Positions 60,643-64,000 of a DNA stretch of 64,000 bases are shown one piece after another; the first letter of the stretch is position 1; each line of letters starts with the position of its first letter. Source of the stretch: Dyadobacter sp. CY356 (GTDB lineage: Bacteria > Bacteroidota > Bacteroidia > Cytophagales > Spirosomataceae). A program made the translations under genes and the position numbers. Location of the stretch: the NCBI RefSeq assembly GCF_021440195.1, contig NZ_JAJTSZ010000001.1, positions 930,001 through 994,000 on the forward strand, written 5' to 3'. The notes under the pieces are model-generated. The model did no database searches. It had not been told where the DNA came from and saw only the letters and a list, made by a program, of their open reading frames with translations.

Positions 60643-63600
60643 ATGTTAAAAAGATTTATCGGGAGACCCGTGCTTTCTACGGTCATCTCGGTCCTTATCG
60701 TCATACTCGGAATTATAGGGTTAACCTCACTTCCGGTTTCCCAATACCCGGAAATCGCACCTCCAACGGTTCAGGTTTCAGCTTCTTATCAGGGTGCCAA
60801 TGCCGAGGTAGTTTTGAATAGTGTGATCGTTCCGCTGGAAGAGCAGATCAATGGCGTTGAGAATATGACTTATATGACTTCCACGGCCAGCAATGATGGT
60901 TCTGCGTCGATCACTATCAACTTCAAATTGGGTACAGATCCGGATCTGGCTGCTGTAAATGTGCAAAACCGGGTTTCCCGTGCAACAAGCCTCTTACCAC
61001 AGGAGGTTACCCAGGCGGGTGTGACAACGGCAAAAAGACAAAGCAGTAATGTTTTGATCTTTTCAATATATAGTGACAATGCTGCTTACGACGAGACATT
61101 CCTTCAAAATTATGCAAACATCAACATCGTTCCCGAGATTAAGAGGATCAACGGTGTGGGAGATGCGAGCGCATTTGGAACAAAGGATTACACGATGCGT
61201 ATCTGGCTCAAACCAGATGTGATGGCCAGTTACGGACTTATTCCTGACGATATTAATGCAGCACTTTCTGAGCAAAACATTGAAGCAGCACCCGGCCAGC
61301 TTGGCGAAAAAGGGAAACAGGCTTTTCAATATACCCTAAAATATAAAGGCCGGTTAAAGGATTCGCAGCAATTTGGTGATATCATTATCAGGACTACGGC
61401 TGATGGAAATATACTCCGCCTGAAAGATGTAGCGCGACTGGAGCTCGGCGCGCAGAGCTATTCAAGCACAACAACGATGAACGGAAAAGCCGCGGTGGGT
61501 GTGGCCATAAACCAGACTGCGGGCTCCAATGCACAGGAAGTGATTGAAAATTCTGTTAAAGTGCTGGAAGAAGCCTCTAAAACTTTCCCAAAAGGAATTC
61601 ACTATGAACCGCTTGTAAATGTCAATGACTTTCTGAATGCCTCCATTGAAAAAGTAATCCATACGCTGATTGAAGCATTTGTTCTGGTGTTTTTGGTTGT
61701 ATTCCTGTTTTTGCAGGATTGGCGGTCAACGCTTATTCCCGCAATTTCAGTTCCGGTTGCTATTTTGGGTACCTTTTTCTTTCTCAATTTATTTGGATTT
61801 ACCATTAATTTGCTGACACTTTTTGCCCTGGTACTGGCTATTGGGATCGTGGTTGATGATGCCATTGTCGTTGTTGAAGCGGTACATGCCAAACTGGATC
61901 AGGGTTATCGATCGGCCAAAAAAGCAAGTATGGACGCCATGAGTGAAATCTCGGGTGCTATTATTTCGATTACACTGGTTATGTCTGCGGTTTTTATTCC
62001 AGTAAGTTTTATCAGCGGTTCGTCCGGTGTTTTTTATAAACAATTCGGTCTGACACTTGCCATTGCGATTATTCTTTCAGCAGTTAATGCCCTGACATTG
62101 AGTCCTGCACTTTGTGCTTTGTTCCTAAAACCTCATACCGAAGGCGAGCACGCGAATAAGGGATTTGTACAACGCTTTTATCTGGCTTTCAATACAGGTT
62201 TTGAAAAAACAACCGATAAATATAAAAAGTCAGTCAGTGTTTTGATCAAAAGAAAATGGATTGGATTGGCTCTGATCGCTGTTTTTAGCGGCGTATTTGT
62301 TTATCTGATGAATACAACGCCGACTGCTTTTGTGCCGAATGAGGATATGGGAACGATCATGTCCGATATCAGTTTGCCAGCATCGGCATCTTTGGAACGA
62401 AGCGAAGAAATCACCAGACAGGTTCAGGAAATAGCTTCGTCAATTCCGGAAGTGCAGTCGGTTTTAAAAGTAACAGGCCGGGGAATGATCAGTGGTTCCG
62501 GAAGTAACTATGGTATGGTGATAATGAAACTGAAACCCTGGGATGACCGGAAAGAAAAGCAACAAAGTATAGATGCGGTGATCGGTCAGCTTTTTGCCAA
62601 AACGGCAGCAATCAAAGATGCACGGATAATCTTTTTTGCGTCGCCAACGATACAGGGTTTTGGAACTACCAATGGTTTTGAATTTCAGTTGCAGGATAAA
62701 AGTGGTGGCAGTGTAGCCAAGTTATATAAAGTCAGTCAGGATTTTCTGGCTGCATTGGCAAAAAGGCCTGAAATTCAGTATGCTTCAACGTCCTTCAACC
62801 CAAATTTTCCGCAGTATGAAATTCAAGTGGACGTAGCAAGGGTCAAAAAATCAGGACTTACGGTTAATGATGTGCTGGGGACTTTACAGGGATATTTCGG
62901 AGGGATTTATGCTTCGAATTTTAACCAGTTTGGAAAACAATACCGTGTTGTTTATCAGGCAGATGCCCGATACCGTGATAATCTGGAAAGCCTGAATGCG
63001 ATCAAAGTCAGAAATGCAAGCGGCACAATGGCACCTATTAGTGAGTTTGTTTCACTTCAAAAAGTATACGGACCGCAGGCGATCAGCCGCTTCAATCTTT
63101 TCACGGCAGTAAGTATTAATGGTGCTCCAAATGCAGGTTACAGCTCAGGAGATGCCATCAAAGCCATTGAAGAAGTGGCGGCAAAATCGCTTCCTACGGG
63201 TTATGGATATGAATTTTCAGGAATGACACGGGAAGAAATGTCAGCTGGAAGCCAGATTGTTTTCATCTTTATGCTTTGTATTGTATTTGTATATTTCTTG
63301 TTGAGTGCTCAGTATGAAAGTTACATTCTTCCGTTTGCGGTGCTTTTATCTTTACCAATCGGTTTGGCCGGCGCATTCATTTTTGCGACTGTCTTTGGTG
63401 TCAGCAATAACATATATCTCCAGATAACGCTGATCATGCTGATTGGTTTGCTTTCGAAAAATGCCATTCTGATTGTAGAGTTTGCCTTGCAGAGAAGAAG
63501 AGATGGCGAAGATATTTTCCAGGCTGCCATTGACGGCGCCATCGCCCGTTTCCGTCCGATCCTGATGACTTCTTTTGCCTTTATACTGGGTCTTATTCCC

Positions 63601-63825
63601 CTGATGGTTGCTTCCGGTGCGGGTGCAACAGGTAACCGCTCCATTGGTACAGGTGCTGTGGGTGGTATGCTGATCGGGACGATTTTCGGGGTATTCGTCG
63701 TACCGGCACTTTTTGTGATTTTTCAGGGAATTCAGGAAAAAATATCCGGCCCTCCAAAGGATTATGATCTGATAGAAGAAACAGACAATCACGAAAAAAC
63801 AATAGCCCAAAACATCTCTCAATAA
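60643..63825 (+). CDS. RND multidrug permease (AcrB/HAE1 type)
   Basis: A 1060-residue inner-membrane drug/H+ antiporter with the full 12-helix, two-porter-loop layout. The opening MLKRFIGRPVLSTVISVLIV and SLPVSQYPEIAPPTVQVSAS are classic HAE1. The proton-relay residues are intact: Asp405-Asp406 in IVVDDAIVVVEAV and Lys939 in LLSKNAILIVEFA, unlike the other RND permease of this window. The C-terminal tail is short and hydrophilic. With adaptor and TolC genes on either side it forms a complete tripartite pump. Confidence 0.96.
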   Translation: MLKRFIGRPVLSTVISVLIVILGIIGLTSLPVSQYPEIAPPTVQVSASYQGANAEVVLNSVIVPLEEQINGVENMTYMTSTASNDGSASITINFKLGTDPDLAAVNVQNRVSRATSLLPQEVTQAGVTTAKRQSSNVLIFSIYSDNAAYDETFLQNYANINIVPEIKRINGVGDASAFGTKDYTMRIWLKPDVMASYGLIPDDINAALSEQNIEAAPGQLGEKGKQAFQYTLKYKGRLKDSQQFGDIIIRTTADGNILRLKDVARLELGAQSYSSTTTMNGKAAVGVAINQTAGSNAQEVIENSVKVLEEASKTFPKGIHYEPLVNVNDFLNASIEKVIHTLIEAFVLVFLVVFLFLQDWRSTLIPAISVPVAILGTFFFLNLFGFTINLLTLFALVLAIGIVVDDAIVVVEAVHAKLDQGYRSAKKASMDAMSEISGAIISITLVMSAVFIPVSFISGSSGVFYKQFGLTLAIAIILSAVNALTLSPALCALFLKPHTEGEHANKGFVQRFYLAFNTGFEKTTDKYKKSVSVLIKRKWIGLALIAVFSGVFVYLMNTTPTAFVPNEDMGTIMSDISLPASASLERSEEITRQVQEIASSIPEVQSVLKVTGRGMISGSGSNYGMVIMKLKPWDDRKEKQQSIDAVIGQLFAKTAAIKDARIIFFASPTIQGFGTTNGFEFQLQDKSGGSVAKLYKVSQDFLAALAKRPEIQYASTSFNPNFPQYEIQVDVARVKKSGLTVNDVLGTLQGYFGGIYASNFNQFGKQYRVVYQADARYRDNLESLNAIKVRNASGTMAPISEFVSLQKVYGPQAISRFNLFTAVSINGAPNAGYSSGDAIKAIEEVAAKSLPTGYGYEFSGMTREEMSAGSQIVFIFMLCIVFVYFLLSAQYESYILPFAVLLSLPIGLAGAFIFATVFGVSNNIYLQITLIMLIGLLSKNAILIVEFALQRRRDGEDIFQAAIDGAIARFRPILMTSFAFILGLIPLMVASGAGATGNRSIGTGAVGGMLIGTIFGVFVVPALFVIFQGIQEKISGPPKDYDLIEETDNHEKTIAQNISQ

Positions 63826-63869
63826 TCATTTTTTGATGTGAGAAAGTTGAAAATATAAAGAACAGGAAA

Positions 63870-64000
63870 ATGAAACTGAAAACATCCAAACAAATCATCA
63901 GCGTTTTGCTTCTTACAGGAATTATGGTTTCCTGTAAGATCACAAAACCATATAGTACGCCAAACCAGGAAAATACGGGATTATTTAGAGGAGCATCCAC
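63870..64000 (+). CDS. TolC/OprM-type outer-membrane lipoprotein, partial
   Basis: The ATG at 63870 opens a frame that runs off the window. Its signal segment (QIISVLLLTGIMVSC) ends in a lipidation Cys, followed by KITKPYSTPN, the short Pro-rich start typical of OprM-type channels. It begins 44 nt after the permease stop, so it is the exit-duct gene of the same pump. Confidence 0.8.
   Translation, partial: MKLKTSKQIISVLLLTGIMVSCKITKPYSTPNQENTGLFRGAS

Overview
The window looks like a chromosome segment of a Bacteroidetes bacterium, most likely a Cytophagales member close to Dyadobacter. The grounds are a type IX secretion C-terminal sorting domain (20537-22690), lipoproteins of the mostly Bacteroidetes families DUF4270 and DUF4907, many LytS/LytTR and propeller-type sensor kinases, moderate-to-low GC, weak Shine-Dalgarno signals, and several promoters of the Bacteroidetes form TTTG-20 nt-TAnnTTTG (8223-8254, 11915-11946, 58382-58413). 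The genus is an inference. No rRNA, tRNA, CRISPR array or intact insertion sequence was seen.

Layout. 0-3 kb: a DUF4126 membrane protein, then a minus-strand pair of purine permease and exported MTA/SAH nucleosidase. 3-8.3 kb: the conserved rimP-nusA-infB operon with its promoter and terminator. 8.3-13.4 kb: a membrane-anchored EEP-fold hydrolase, a kelch lipoprotein with a DUF4907 lipoprotein, an orphan LytTR regulator and a DUF4270 lipoprotein. 13.4-16.4 kb: an AT-rich accessory patch holding an Xre repressor, an operator array, an unknown lipoprotein and a SurA-like/thioredoxin fusion lipoprotein. 16.4-26 kb: YchJ, an orphan TPR histidine kinase, a lipocalin-like protein, a frameshifted AraC regulator, a T9SS-exported esterase, a nonsense-interrupted antitoxin remnant, a bestrophin and a frameshifted acetyltransferase.

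26-31.2 kb is a coherent locus: serine hydrolase, Lrp regulator, DUF1611 protein, enolase-superfamily epimerase and amino-acid permease, resembling the DgcN/DgcA D-glutamate route. 32.8-40.7 kb is one operon for a two-component system plus a complete RND efflux pump whose permease lacks the usual proton-relay residues. 40.7-46.6 kb: an RHH-type protein, a UDG-like protein, a decayed DUF1016 gene, a propeller protein, a DUF2461 protein ending in a 13-T tract, and a YeiH exporter with its LysR regulator. 46.7-58 kb is rich in signalling: a single-domain receiver, an overlapping membrane protein/LytS kinase/LytTR trio, a giant propeller kinase with a LytTR partner, and a GAF-PAS-PAS kinase. 58.4-64 kb: a TetR-controlled classical AcrAB-type pump with three copies of a probable TetR operator; its TolC gene runs off the window.

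Four genes carry single-base differences in homopolymers that break a recognisable family frame (AraC, GNAT, DUF1016, DUF2461). They may be real decay, phase variation or assembly errors, and the sequence alone cannot decide. All family assignments come from reading motifs in the translated sequence; no database search was run.
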